A DNA stretch of 64,000 bases from Acanthosepion esculentum (Eukaryota > Mollusca > Cephalopoda > Sepiida > Sepiidae), in assembly GCA_964036315.1 (NCBI GenBank), contig OZ038488.1:63234754-63298753 (forward strand). The letters are read 5' to 3'. Under the pieces are notes generated by a model. It worked only from the letters and a program-made list of their open reading frames with translations, made no database searches and was not told the origin of the DNA. Shown in pieces: positions 20,641-32,573 of this stretch. A program made the translations under genes and the position numbers. Position 1 is the stretch's first letter. Every line of letters begins with the position of its first letter.

Positions 20641-20656
20641 AAGATCCAATGAAGAC

Positions 20657-20689
<33 letters not shown>

Positions 20690-20865
20690 TGAAAACAAGA
20701 ATATTAACAGTCATAATAGGAGCGCTTGGAAGGATTAAAAAAAAGGAATACAACAACACAACGAAAATAATCCCTGGAAATTCCATCTTAAGAGAAATAA
20801 AAAAAATTGTCTTGGAAAGTACAGCTCACACACTAAGAACTTTGTCCGTGTAATAGTAATGATAT
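20641..20865 (+). pseudogene. RLE-LINE C-terminal end with intact stop
   Basis: After a (TAA)n array (20659-20688), the frame from 20692 is open to its stop at about 20851: LTVIIGALGRIKKKEYN (VPVVIGALG block), IIPGNSILREIKKIVLESTA (IPG---L-EIQKI-L-GTA block) and HTLRTLSV at the end. Then a TAA array starts. It is a short remnant of the last 50 residues. Same group as 1-540 and 53967-54610 but a more diverged subfamily. Confidence 0.75.
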
Positions 20866-21006
20866 TAATAATAATAATAATAATAATAAATTGTTCATTA
20901 TATTACCAGAGTTAAAATTTCCATAAGGTCACGTTATTAGACAGAAAACTATTTACAAGAAAGTGGAAGCCATTCTCTTTCTTCTCCTTCTCTTCATACT
21001 ACTACT

Positions 21007-21076
<70 letters not shown>

Positions 21077-21092
21077 ATAATAATAATAATAA

Positions 21093-21123
<31 letters not shown>

Positions 21124-21314
21124 AAGAAGAAGAAGAAGAAGAAGAAGAAGAAGAAGAAATTGTTCATTATGTTACCAAGGTAAAATTTCCATATGGTCAC
21201 ATTATGTAAACAGAACACTAGTTATCAACATGCAAATGGAAACCATTCTCTTCTTCTTCTTCCTCCTCCTCCTCCTCCACCTTCTCCTCCTGCTACTACT
21301 ACTGCTACTAATAT

Positions 21315-21346
<32 letters not shown>

Positions 21347-21436
21347 GTACTAATAATAATAATAATAATAAACTTCATTGTTACCAAGGTAAAATTTCCA
21401 TATGGTCATGTTATTTAAAGCCTATAATTCTCTTCT

Positions 21437-21506
<70 letters not shown>

Positions 21507-21600
21507 TACGCTTTCATTAGGAATATGTTCCCAAAGTAAAAATATCCACATGGAGAGGTTATTTAAGCAGAATGCCATAACTATATCATCAAGCAAGTAG
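20866..21600. repeat. Four-unit tandem of a 60-90-bp word joined by trinucleotide arrays
   Basis: The word TTACCA-GGTAAAATTTCCATA / TGGTCA-RTTAT (with AATTGTTCATTA before it) occurs at about 20890, 21158, 21372 and, degenerate, 21525. Between copies lie (TAA)n, (TTA)n, (AAG)n, (CTT/CCT)n and (CTA)n arrays. AAG runs 21096-21158 and CTA runs 21311-21350. The Ile/Arg/Ser homopolymer frames here are artefacts. Confidence 0.9.
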
Positions 21601-23489
21601 AAATCCTTCTTTTAAGTCGATCATTCTCTTTCCTAATTATAATTACTGTCACAAAACACAGACCCCACTTATTATTTATCTGGCACCTTTTATGAACGAG
21701 TTTTGTCAACTGTAAAAGAAAAAAAAGAATATGGACAGTGCGTCACGCTGTCATTTTTAGAATTCTCTACTAATTATATCTTCAATGAGATTTCACAGAC
21801 AAAAGCTCATGTTACTCACACTGAACAGAAAAATGTCTTGCGTTCTGTTGCAAAATAATTTGCGCCAAGCAAGGCTCACTAATTATCTGCGACAAAGTTA
21901 AAGGAAGTTTTGTACACTTCTACCATTCTTTCGTTTTAGCATCTTTACTGTTTTGTATTTGTCGTTTTTTTTTTTTTCATTTTTACCTGTTCTTTGAACC
22001 TAAATTTTGCTGTATCCTTATTTTTGCCGTCGTTCCTTTCTAGCTTCTTCGTGATTTTCTTGCTTTCTTAATATTTAATTACTGTATTTCCCTATTCCCT
22101 TTCTTTACTAACGTAATAATATCAGGTTTGATGATCACGCACCAATCAAATGTAGTATAAACAGGCTGTGAATGGAACAGTGGTTTAGAAAAGGAACACA
22201 ACTCAGTGTTATGCGGTTGATAGTTCTAGGTTTATTAGACTTGTAAAAGTAGCCAATGAGACATGGTTTCATTATTTTAAATATTGAGCAGCAAACAAGA
22301 CACAGGGGTTCTTTATTTGTCATTGTCAGGCACAAAAAAAACGTATTTTTTTAAATTTTATTTATATTATCTGTCTATTTCCTAGCGTACGATATCCATT
22401 ACACCAAAAAGAATATCATGGATTATAATCTATATAAATATAACGCGAAATGTCAGTGTGTCACACTTTTTCAACTTTACTCCTAGAGGCCGTAGCCCAA
22501 CATATCATACAATTTTGGAATCAAGCAGACTCCATGAACAAATTAAAAACATTCGGACCCGCAATTCTGAAATTTTGGATTTCCGACGTTTTCATTATTG
22601 CGATTGTTTTCGGCGATTTTTTACGACGATCTTTTTTTCTTTTGCATGATATCAAGTTTTATAACTTGGAAATAAAATTGAGAATAATTTAAATTAATTG
22701 CGAAATCCAGCGAAAGTCACCCATGAAATAAAAATAAATGTACGGAAAGTAAGGACCTAAGTACATCAAACTGTGTTTAAATTAAGTGGCGACAGAAGAA
22801 TTATCGTTGAACTTTTAAAAAGGCTTAATGCAATACTTAAATTCAGTGATCAATTTTCACTTCCTCTTTAGTTTATTGTTGCCTATCGCATACTGTAGAG
22901 TGTACCTCGCAAAAAGAAATCTCTGCCAGCAGAGGACCAGATTCCAATCAAAAGAATCAAGGCTTCATAGAGGAAAAGAAAATCCCGTGAAAATTAAAAC
23001 TGAGATCAAACGGCAGTCAGGAGAACTTCCAATGCAACGACTTAGCGACTCTTAAACTCCTGAACAAGCCGAAGGCCAAAATAAGAGCCCTCCGCCGGAA
23101 TTAGCTTGAATGACGCCCGATAGGTGACTTTTAATCTAGTTACTAATATATTCATCTTTGTTGTTTGGTTAATATCTTTTGTCCAGTATATCCTCCGACA
23201 TTCCCGGTAATATAAAAAATTATGAAACGTAATTCTGAGACTCCTAAAAGACGTCACAATACATGCCCCCTAATCCATTACGTTGCAAGGTGCCCCATAT
23301 GTACTGAAGCCGTAGTAGCTGTGGATGTGTCTACAGCAAGATAATCTGACGAAATCCTTCCGTGTCCGAGCGGGTTTTGAATTCAAAGTTGACCTTCCCT
23401 AAAACTAGTTGCTTACCAAAGTTTTCCCTATTATTTATAAGGGTCTGAATTCCGGTTTTTCCATCTCCTAGCGTGGTTGTCAGTGAAGG
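21601..23489. other. Unassigned AT-rich stretch
   Basis: Nearly 1.9 kb without a recognised element. Frames at 22450-22692 and 22828-23055 have no family motifs and are not called. Confidence 0.5.
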
Positions 23490-23640
23490 AGGCACATTTT
23501 ATCCCGATGGGAGGAAGAAGACAGATCCGTACGTTTACTCAGGGGTATTAGCACGAATGTGAATGAAACAGACTCAGTCAGAATTTGAACTCGGGACGCG
23601 GATTCCAATGTTCACTTCCATAGTTGTAACGCTAACTGTA
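23490..23640 (-). mobile_element. SINE-A-related fragment
   Basis: On the minus strand: CCCGAGTTCAAATTCTGACT (B box and flank), CATTCACATTCGTGCTAATA, CCCCTGAGTAAACGTACGG and TCTTCTTCCTCCC align in order with SINE-A (GAGTTCGAATTCC, CATTCACTTACGTGCTAATA, CCCTTGGGAAAGGTATG, TCTTCTTCTCCCCC). Head and 3' domain are missing or unrecognisable. Confidence 0.7.
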
Positions 23641-24105
23641 CATCTTCGCCATATACACAGTGAATGGTCACTTGTTAGCATTTATTCCTTACTCGGCAAG
23701 ATCCAGATCAGCACTTTCATAACGTGTGCCTTTTTTTCTTTTACACAAGATGGACTCGTCCAAAGTATACTTATACTGACAGAGAGAATACCCAGGTTGA
23801 GATACGTTGAATCAAGGTTGAGATACGTTGAGTCAGGGTGAGAGATACGGAGACAGTACACAGAGTGTTCACAGAGAGTTATGCGAGAACACAGAGAGAG
23901 AGATAATTACGGCTTCACTTACAGAGACTTGTACATATACTTTCTACTAACCGGCATTCCTGGACTACTCATCTTCACTTCAAGTCTGTATTCTTACGTT
24001 TAATACACTTATTTTTCTATCTCAATTACTGGCGTTGTTTATTTATTTGTGCAGGATTCCATTCCCGGAATCCACAACATCTTTTATTAAAACTTTCACC
24101 CCAAG
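23641..24105. other. Unassigned, with short tandem and LTR-like end
   Basis: AGGTTGAGATACGTTGA occurs twice in tandem at about 23791-23831. The stretch ends ATTCCCGGAATCCACAACA at about 24075, which looks like the CA end of an LTR. No matching TG start with a target duplication was found, so it is not called. Confidence 0.4.
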
Positions 24106-24740
24106 TAAAGCGACAATGCCACTAGAACACAGAGGGTTACAGATAGTGAAAGTGAATAACTATGAGAAGGTTGAAAATGGCGAGGATTGAGCAATAGTTA
24201 AACAGCAACCGATTTCAAGAAAATAGAAAATGGCGATTGAGTTTGCATTTAAATTTTTGACGATTGCATTTATCAGGGAAGCAAGAAATCGGTGGGAAGT
24301 GCGAGAAAAACTATCAGAATAGAATTAACGGTTACATCTACCTTGTTCAATAGTGAAACAATGAGCTCTAGTTGCCAAACTTGTAGCACGCATAAAATCC
24401 TGTAATCGGGGCATCAGTAAAAACGAAAAAAAACTCATCCGAGCAGCTATCATGAAAATATTTTTTGGATAAGCTTCCTATTCTTGTGGGAAGCCACATC
24501 AAGTCGTTGAGAATGTAACTGGAGACGAGACGGCTGGCCAGGATTGATTGTATTGCAGACCCTACTCATGAATCTCGATATGCACAGTAGGAACACCAAC
24601 GAAAATTTCGAAATGTGAGCCGATGTACAAAACGACGTCAAGACCGTAGTTAACAAAAGATGGCCAGTCAATTTTAATGCCTTCAAAACTAAACGCCTCT
24701 CCACTAATCATCTGAGAGAGCCGCTTTGCTTACTTTCAAG
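24106..24740 (-). pseudogene. LINE-B C-terminal fragment with 3' UTR
   Basis: Minus-strand SRVCNTINPGQPSRLQLHSQ / RLDVASHKN at about 24470-24560 matches the LINE-B 'RV-N-IGPDL-SRLQPLS-RRDVAS' motif. The 3' UTR at 24106-24150 (CCCCAAGTAAAGCGACAATG, CCACTAGAACACAGAGGGTT) matches minus copies at 46680 and 48055. It lies head to head with the plus copy that starts about 24750. Confidence 0.75.
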
Positions 24741-24749
24741 AAAGTGATT

Positions 24750-25700
24750 CGTTACAACTTCTCGGGCTAACGTTTTCAGCTGACATGAGGTGGAAAGACT
24801 GTATTGAATCCATCGTTAGATCATCTACTGAGAAAGTCGGTTCACCGTGTCAGGCGAAACATTTTTTCTCTCCGGAATCTATCTTGCATATCTATAAGTT
24901 CACCATTCGACAAGGCTTAGAATATTGCAGCCATATATGGTTCGGGGCTCCTGCTATTTTCCTGGAGCTCCTTGAAAAGTTCCAAAGGAGAATCAGGTTC
25001 GGCTTCTGTCACTTTTCTACCACCGTAAGGTTACCTCTCTTTGCCTTTTTTTTTAATAAATACTTTCATGGTAATTGTTGAAACTTGACGAATGCATGGA
25101 ATAATAATGCAACACAAAATGTACTTAGAACAAAATGTATTGAAACAAGAAAGTGAACACAATATTTACATATAGTCTTTTGTATATTCCTGGGAAGACC
25201 GTTCCTGGAGAATGTGTTGACTGAGTCGCAGTCGGGTAGAGTCTCTGGTTGAATCTCTTGATTCGTTCCCCTCTCTTCCCGGTACCAACCATATTTATAT
25301 GGTCGGTACTCCACTATGCAAATTAGGTGGATCCTACCACAACAGTAATTGTTCGAATGAACTCTTCGCTATGATACCTAGACTGTATAATTTTAAACGC
25401 GATACTAGAATCGCAGCGAGATCTCATCAGGTTACAGTTGAGCTAGCTAGATGTAGCCCTAACGTCTATGCTAGCTGTTTCTTATCCCGCACTTCTCACT
25501 TGTGGAACTCCCTCCCGGTCACATGCTTTCGAACCAACTTTAATCTGCAAAAATTTAAATGCAATATCAATCGCTATCTACTGTTCCCCCCTGATTGATC
25601 TTTTCTCTTTCTCCTCATTATTAATGTTTCTGTTCCTATTGACCCCATACCCTGTAACTCCTTGCGTGATAGCGGCTGTACTGCCTTCCTTGGGGTGATT
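24750..25700 (+). pseudogene. LINE-B RT thumb and C-terminus
   Basis: LLGLTFSADMRWKDCIESI at about 24757-24813, FFSPESILHIYKFTIRQGLE at about 24866-24925 and YCSHIWFGAPAIFLELLEKF then QRRI to about 24994: the thumb of a jockey/CR1-type ORF2. Then an interruption with unrelated-looking sequence (about 25080-25335), then ELFAMIPRLYNFKRDTRIAA / RSHQVTVELARCSPNVYASC / FLSRTSHLWNSLPVTCF / NLQKFKCNINRYL to the stop at 25596. It is the reference copy for LINE-B in this window. Non-functional. Confidence 0.85.
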
Positions 25701-25867
25701 CCGATTTAAAAAAAGATAAAATCAGATATGGCAACAGTATTCAATACACGGATGAATAGTAAATTTATAAATGTGCGAAATGGATTCTGACTTAAAAAAA
25801 ACAACTTTTTGGCACAACACAGAGAACAAAATTCCTTGTATTCGTTACTGAATTCACTATGTAACTT

Positions 25868-26460
25868 GTTTTCATTTCATTACGTCAGTAACCAAGTATT
25901 TTGGACGGACAGGTAACTGTTCAATGCTCCCGACACAAGAACCAAATACATGCGAGAGTTTTAACTCCACAGCGTAGTCATGGATTAGGCTTGTGTCTCG
26001 TGAGCGAATACATTCTGTTTGATAGTGCTCCCCAGGTCTACACCACACAACCAAACGATCCGAAATTTCATGAAGGTAGAACCTTCTCTCATTCCTGAAC
26101 ACTGAATGCCATTCGATCTGCAATGGTGACGTCCGTATAGATCAACGCGTCCCCGTAATCCTACTTCATATAAATGATTCCCAAATGGCAGTGTTGGCTA
26201 TCTTGGGCTCACATTAGTTCTGCACACTGCTACGGATGCCATTCGGCCTCTCATTACTGCCATTACAATACGCTTAATGCTGTACTATGTAGCCGTCCAA
26301 AACATGGTCTACGAGTCTAAGAATGTTTCTTTGACAACTGTTAGCAACATCGATATACCAACGACGTGTCATGATTAACATGCATAGTATTTCTCCGAAA
26401 TGACCATTCAACTTCTTGAAATCGTAATAGCCTAGTCCGGTTACAGTTGGTTCATTCATT
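25868..26460 (-). pseudogene. Tc1-like transposase N-terminal/core fragment
   Basis: Minus frame 26123-25872 reads IEWHSVFRNERRFYLHEISD / RLVVWCRPGEHYQTECI, the Tc1 block 'W--V-FSDESRF-LH--DGRVRVWRRPGERH---C' with FSDE mutated to FRNE, so the first catalytic Asp is lost. Upstream (to 26459) is MNEPTVTGLGYYDF...CQRNILRLVDHVL, an HTH-like linker region of lower confidence. TIRs not found. Confidence 0.7.
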
Positions 26461-27095
26461 TTGTTTAGCGGTGTTTCAACCTCTGAGTTTTTTTAGAGCC
26501 GAAATGAAAATATTTTGAACGGAACTTCAACTTAATATATTTTGAAAGCAATTGTATACCTTTAACCACAGATAAAATGTATTGGTCATTTTGCTATAAA
26601 TAGGGATTTTTGGTTGGTTGGTTGGTTGGTTGTTTAGTAGCATATCAACCGCTATTGGTTTTTTTAATGCCAAAACGTAAATATTTTGTATGTAATTTTA
26701 TGCTTTAAACTACAGATATATTGTACATAGTTTTATACTTTCACGGTAAAGGTATATTATTTTAAATATATATATTTTTAGATCATAATATCTTTAGGTC
26801 ATGTTGCTTATTTTATTGAAATATACTGTATATTTTTGTTTGGGGGGGTTCACTATATACCCATAGCTTGGACCCTAACAGATGCTACCACACTTCTGTT
26901 ACACCACCCTAAATAAACAAAAGGAGCATCTGTGTGGTTCACGGCATATCTAAAACTCATCCACAGACAGTGCACTGTTGTGAGCGTTACTATGTGACAA
27001 TATTGTCGAAGGCTTTAACATTTTTACCAGAACACCTAATATACACTAATATTTGCATATTCTTCTCATCATCATTCAGAATGTGACAATTCTAT

Positions 27096-27098
<3 letters not shown>
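26461..27098. other. Unassigned AT-rich stretch with shared repeat word
   Basis: TTGG tetranucleotide run at 26612-26630. The word ACCCTAACAGATGCTACCAC at about 26873-26892 recurs at about 31791-31810 after similar TA-rich sequence, so both belong to one dispersed repeat of unknown type. Confidence 0.5.

Positions 27099-27099
<1 letters not shown>

Positions 27100-27135
<36 letters not shown>
27100..27135. repeat. (TA)n microsatellite
   Basis: TA array beside a LINE-B fragment. Confidence 0.9.
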
Positions 27136-27136
<1 letters not shown>

Positions 27137-27142
27137 CCCTCA

Positions 27143-27400
27143 TCAGCATGGCTGATATTAATCTCCATGAGAATGACTCCTTGAGACTTCTTAGGCTAAC
27201 ATTCCCGGTTGACATGAAGTGGAAAGATTATATTGAATCCATTGCTAAGTCTGCGTCTACCAGTTATAGTTACCATGCCTTGAATATTGCTGCCACATAT
27301 GGTCTGGTGCTCCCGTTGCAGATTTAGATATTCTTGATAAAGTCAGCAATATTATTGGCCCTTGGATAAAACGCTTGGACATACAGAACATTCAGACAAT
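27143..27400 (+). pseudogene. LINE-B thumb fragment
   Basis: LRLTFPVDMKWKDYIESIAK at about 27190-27250 matches LLGLTFSADMRWKDCIESIV of the 24.75-kb copy. CLEYCCHIWSGAPV-like sequence follows at about 27275-27315 across a frameshift. Confidence 0.75.
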
Positions 27401-27494
27401 TTTTACATAATTTATGTCCATAAAAAATGTTATACGAACACATGAAAAATTAAATAAATAACTTAAACTCATACCTTGTCAGATGTCTTTAATG

Positions 27495-27496
<2 letters not shown>

Positions 27497-27549
<53 letters not shown>

Positions 27550-27557
27550 AGGGTTGG

Positions 27558-27610
<53 letters not shown>
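27497..27610. repeat. (TA)n and (TG)n microsatellites
   Basis: TA array 27497-27548, 10-bp unique word GAGGGTTGGC, then TG array 27560-27609. Confidence 0.95.
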
Positions 27611-27611
<1 letters not shown>

Positions 27612-28039
27612 CCTAAATATTGCTGGTCTTTTTTTTCTTTTCAGTGAACAAGTTTCATTCAAAGCGACACTGGAAAATATTGGCATTACTAGAACAAAGT
27701 TACCGGAGATATTATGGTGATATTGGAGGTGGACGGAAAAAATGTAGCCAATTAGCTGACTAATTAACCCGGATCAATTAAGTACTTTCTGAGGTTGGAG
27801 TGGTTAATTAAGGAAATATTGATCCCATAATAACTGCAAGGTTAAAAATATCTGTGTAATTTCCGTACAAAAAAAAATAGTAATTTCGTTGTCGTGTGTA
27901 TCTTAAACATCGAGAGATATTGATATTTACTAAGTCCGATTCGATACAGAAAAATATTCACAGAAGGAAGATTACCTTGCGCCAGTGTCATAAGAACTAC
28001 AGGGAAATGTGCATGCCGTGAAAATCAGAATACAATTTA
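27611..28039. other. Unassigned stretch
   Basis: No recognised features. Confidence 0.5.
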
Positions 28040-29125
28040 TTCTTTCTTTAAATCGCCTTCTCTCCAATAAAGGCTGTAAAGCCTCTAAGACATAAGGGGT
28101 TACTGGGTCTGGCAGAATTTGAAGCAGAAACATTACTTAGGAACGAGAACGAAAGAAGAGTAATCAGGAGGACAGTAAATAGCAATTGACATTGCATTTA
28201 CTTTTCGAAGATTAAATTTGGTTGGAAAGCATGGGCTCGGGAAAAGTTCCTCAATCGAGAAGTGCGAGAAAAGAAACTGTTAGCATACAACTTACGGTTA
28301 CATCTAGCCAACAAAACTGTATATTGATGAGACTTCGTCGCCATCCTAGTACTGTGCGTAAATTCATACAGTCTGGGTGCCATAGCGAAGAGTTCATCCA
28401 AACAATTACCATGAAAGTATTTATAGAAAACGCACAGGGAGACAAGCGTTGGGAAAGTGGCTGAAGCCGAGACGACATATCATTATCAATATTATTGCTG
28501 ATTCTTCTTTGGATTTTATCAAGGAGCTCTACATAAATAGTAGGGGCACCGAACCATATGTGGCAGCAATATTCTAAGCATTGACGAATGATAGACTTAT
28601 AAATATGTGAGATAGATTCTGGAAAGAAAAAACTGTCTTGCCTCACACAGTGAACTAACTTTCCTAGCAGGTGACATAGCAATTCAATATAGTTTTTCTA
28701 CTTCATGTTATCTGAGAAATGTAGCCTGAGCAATAAGTAACTTTCCTGGAGGTTAGCATCAGCCATGCTAATGAAAGGTAGATAGGGGTTTCTCAGATGA
28801 TTAATTGAGAGTTTAGTTATTCAGACGTTAAAATTAACAAGCGATCTTTTGCCCCCGTTTACAAGAGACTGGGGCTCGTTTTTGACATTAGCTGCCATTT
28901 TGATCTTATCGGTGTGATCATACTTACTATCGAGACAAGAGTAAATGATTGTGTGATCAGGAATGTACTAAATTGAGATTTGATATAATCAAGAAGATTG
29001 TTAATGATTTTTTTTAAGTAGGACCAAGGGTGGAGCCCCGGGGGACACTTGAATTTTTTAAAAGAACTAAACTGAGTAGAAGAACTTCGCTCTTGTTTTG
29101 ATTTACTTGACCCCCCCCACACACA
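28040..29125 (-). pseudogene. LINE-B RT palm, thumb and C-terminus
   Basis: Longest LINE-B copy, 3' end near 28060. Minus strand: SVPRGSTLGPTYLKKIIN at about 29050-28990 is the RT motif B 'GVPQGS-LGP--F--FIN'. FFFPESISHIYKSIIRQCLE and YCCHIWFGAPTIYVELLDKI lie at about 28640-28520; MDELFAMAPRLYEFTHSTRM and ATKSHQYTVLLARCNRKLYA lie at about 28401-28280. The YADD region (about 28850-28900) is not clearly readable. Interrupted by stops. Confidence 0.82.
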
Positions 29126-29141
29126 CACACACACACACTGA
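29104..29141. repeat. (CA)n microsatellite
   Basis: Short C-run plus CA array at the 5' boundary of the LINE-B copy. Confidence 0.85.
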
Positions 29142-29204
29142 GTCAGGTTGTGACACAAGGTCAGTTTTTAACATGGGGACCCGTCTTCATTCGGGACGGT
29201 AATC

Positions 29205-29295
29205 TTAGCTGGTCATAGATTGTCCAAGATGGTCAGAGCTGGTCTAAGCTAGTAATAGCTGCTCCTAGCTGGGTCAAGCTGGTCATAGGTGTGAT
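29205..29295. repeat. GCTGGTCATA short tandem repeat
   Basis: Eight or so degenerate 10-12-bp units of the AGCTGGTCATAG type. Confidence 0.75.
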
Positions 29296-29439
29296 ACTAT
29301 AAGCGCATGGACGGATCCCCGTGACCGGTAAATATCAGAATGTGTATACCACTCAAGAGAGAAGAATTTACACACTTCGCTCTCGTGTGAATGTTTATAT
29401 AACCAGCCGTATTACAAGTCATTCCTTTGTTCTCAGAAT

Positions 29440-29835
29440 GTAAAATTCTGAACACGGTGACAGGGCAAGAAAAATTCTGCACACGATGACAGGGCAATCA
29501 AAATTCTGCACACGGTGACTGGGCAATCACAATTATGGATACGGGGACTGGGCAATCATAATTCTGCACACCGTGACTGGCCAATCACAATTCTGCACAT
29601 GGTGACTGGGTAATCAAAATTCTGCACACGGTGACTGGGCAATCACAATTATGGATACGGGGACTGGGCAATCACAATTCTGCACACGGTGACTGGGCAA
29701 TCACAATTCTGCACACGGTGAATGACCAATCTCAATTTTGCACCCGGTGACTGGTCAATCACAATTCTGCACACGGTGACTGTCCAATTATAATTCTGCT
29801 AATAATCACTGGACAATCACCAATTTTCAGCTCTG
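29440..29835. repeat. 29-bp minisatellite
   Basis: About 13 copies of a 29-bp unit beginning CACAATTCTGCACACGGTGA and ending CTGGGCAAT. Variant units carry ATGGATACGGGGACTGGGCA. Edges decay at 29440 and 29830. Confidence 0.95.
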
Positions 29836-32573
29836 TACATGAGTCCAAAATCTATTCCGGTATGACCAGTGATGCGACATACACTACATTACCCAACTCG
29901 CTACGATTAGCCTAAGACACTGGATTATTTACTGTGTCTTGATATTACAAGAGAAAATCGCAGTCTAACGAAAAACAGCGTTTTTGCTGCACAAGTTTGT
30001 TGCTATCAAGTGTATTTGTCTCTAGCATTCATTCATGGCCATTGGCAAGACCTTTTTTAGGCTAGTCATAATATATATATATATATCGTATACTAGTTAG
30101 AAATATATTTAAATTTCACATTTCATAACTGTAGCGAGTCATTCTTAATGTCAAGTCCAGTCTGCTTCACTATTTAATCCATAGCTACAAGGAATGAGAG
30201 AGAGATTCATGCTTAACACATTGGCATTAGAGCTGACTAGGCCGGAATTTCAACTCGGCTCGCCAATTCCAAGTCACCCGCCAATAACAGTTGGATCGCT
30301 CGCATTTGCTCTCATTGCGATATTTGCATTAATTTTTCACCATTGACAATCATTTTTCTTTCTTGATTTACGCGTCACATCATCGATATTGAGGAATGAA
30401 ATTTATTGTCAATACCTCCAGTTTTAATATCGGAAAATTTGGTGCTTAATAAACTTATGCCTCGTACCGTCAGAAAAAAATAAATTGGCGGGATAGCACT
30501 AAATATTAGTAAAGCGGGAAGAGATGGCGTTGATTGGCTAATAAATATCTGAATGTGGTCACGTGAATGTTTTCTGCTACGCCCAGGCGAACGTTCGTTT
30601 TTTTATGCTAATTGCAACCGACACTGACTGTTCAGTCAATGATTGCCGAATGTTTTATTGTAAAGAAACCGCACATCATACAATTAACATTTTGGTTCTA
30701 GGAAAAGGTATTTAGAAAGATAAATAATATTTTTATTGGGAGAAAAGCCGTTCTCTATTCAGGTAGTCACTGCATATGTAATTATTAGAATGAAGACACT
30801 TGTTTTAAAAATCCTAGCTATAATATCATCAGTTGCCAGTATTTGTTGCTTTATAACGTTATAACGTTATAACATATCAGGTTATGCTTTTGTTCCTATC
30901 TAAACAGTGCAGAATATTCATATTTTAAACACAAACCGAAAGATGTCCATGTAAAATGCTCCAATTTCAATAGTACTCAACCCAACTAGATAGTTAATAA
31001 AACCATTTCAGATTGTGGTAATGTTCACTTATATTTTTTTATGAAAATTTTAAAACTTATTGCAATAGTTTAAATAACTTCTTTGAAGATTTAATTTCGG
31101 TTTTAATTGCAACAAAACTGCATACAAATTAGGTCTTAAAAACAATTTTAAAATACTTTTTCTTAGTTAAGGCAGGTTTTAGGTTCATTTAATACCAAAT
31201 TTTGTCATCCAAAATTAACTTCTGTTACGCAACGATTGATGTCTTTTAACAGAAAAAAGATTTTTCTTAAATTAAACTAACCGTTAAAGAAATATAGGAT
31301 TCCGTGAAAATCCATGTGTTTAAAGATTGCTTAAATTTTGGGAAAAAATACGTTTACTTAAAATCTAAGAATTCTGATTTTTACTTTGTTCAATCAATAC
31401 ACGGCTCATGAGCCACACAAAGTGAGGGTGGGGGGGTATACTTTTATACATTCCGGGTAAACGTATTTGTTATGTTTTGTTTTTGCTTTTATAGATATAT
31501 AGTTTGTAAATGATAAAATATATTGCTGGCAATTTCACTATAAAATGCATTGTCTGTAAATTTATTTTCAGTTATTTTGACAATATAAAATCATGTTTTC
31601 AATTTTAATATAGAATATATTGATAATCATCTTGCCACAAAAATGTAATGTTGACAATTCTACTATGAAACATGTTTTTGGTAATTTTTTGATAGAATAT
31701 TTTTTAATACTTTCCTAGTATTTGATTTTTCATTGGTATTTTCATTAGTATTTGATTTTCATTTTTTCACTATTTGCCCATATCCGGAACCCTAACAGAT
31801 GCTACCACTCCGAGTTAGGCTAGACCTGGGAGCAACAGCATTTAAGAGGTGGTTCCACGCTCGTCAAAACCTCCAATCTCACGATCAGAGGACCGTTCTA
31901 TTGAATGTAGTTGTTATATAGAAATAAAGTGTTCGCTACCGACACTCGAGTTTGAACATAGATCACCAGTGAGCAAACACAGGCGATCCCATTATTGAAT
32001 TAATTAGACCACGTGACCATAGAGGAAACGCAATATGTAGGAAGTAGCTGGCGACTAACGATCTCTGTTCTAGTCTATCCTCTATTACTATTCGGATCTC
32101 CATTTCTAGTCTATCCTCTATTACTATACGGACCGCTATTCTCTACTCTATTCTCTATACTATTTCTCTAATCAGATTATTTTACGGATTACTATTCGAG
32201 CGAGTATTATCGAACAAGTACTATTAGTGCGAGTGCTATTCGAAGGGACCTGACACCACTATTGTTCAACGGCGTACTACTTGCATCTGCGATTACAGAG
32301 TCTCTACTACAACGAGCATTATGAAAGTGACTACGAGTATTCGTTAACGTCACAAAAGTAGTTTAGCGTTATACCCGGCACTAGTAGTGGCTAGGGAAGC
32401 ATCACGGGAATCTGTTACACAAAGTAACAGTTCTGGGGAAGAAGCTATATGAGTGAAACTTAATCCTTACCAAAGCAATATAAAGGGAATAGAATGATTT
32501 GTCACCGTGGCCACGGCATGACGATACCTAACTGTAGATGTCTGAATAGGTTGGATTAAGAACTGTAACATAT
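29836..32573. other. Long unassigned AT-rich region
   Basis: 2.7 kb with no recognised transposase, RT, TIR pair or RNA gene. It contains an ATAACGTT tandem (30853-30880), a loosely repeated AATTTCACTATAAAAT-type word at 31530-31700, the 26.87-kb shared word at about 31791, a CTATTACTATNCGGA-like tandem at 32080-32140 and the hairpin CTGTTACACAAAGTAACAG at 32412-32430. Confidence 0.5.

Noticed and set aside
23641..24080. Second LTR ending ATCCACAACA near 24075
   Set aside because: CA-type end seen, but no TG start with a matching 4-6-bp duplication could be found upstream.
24106..25700. Twin-priming inversion of one LINE-B insertion
   Set aside because: The inverted part contains its own 3' UTR and overlaps the same protein region, so it is a second copy.
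29440..29835. CRISPR-like array (29-bp repeats)
   Set aside because: Units are directly contiguous without unique spacers, and the context is eukaryotic; it is a minisatellite.
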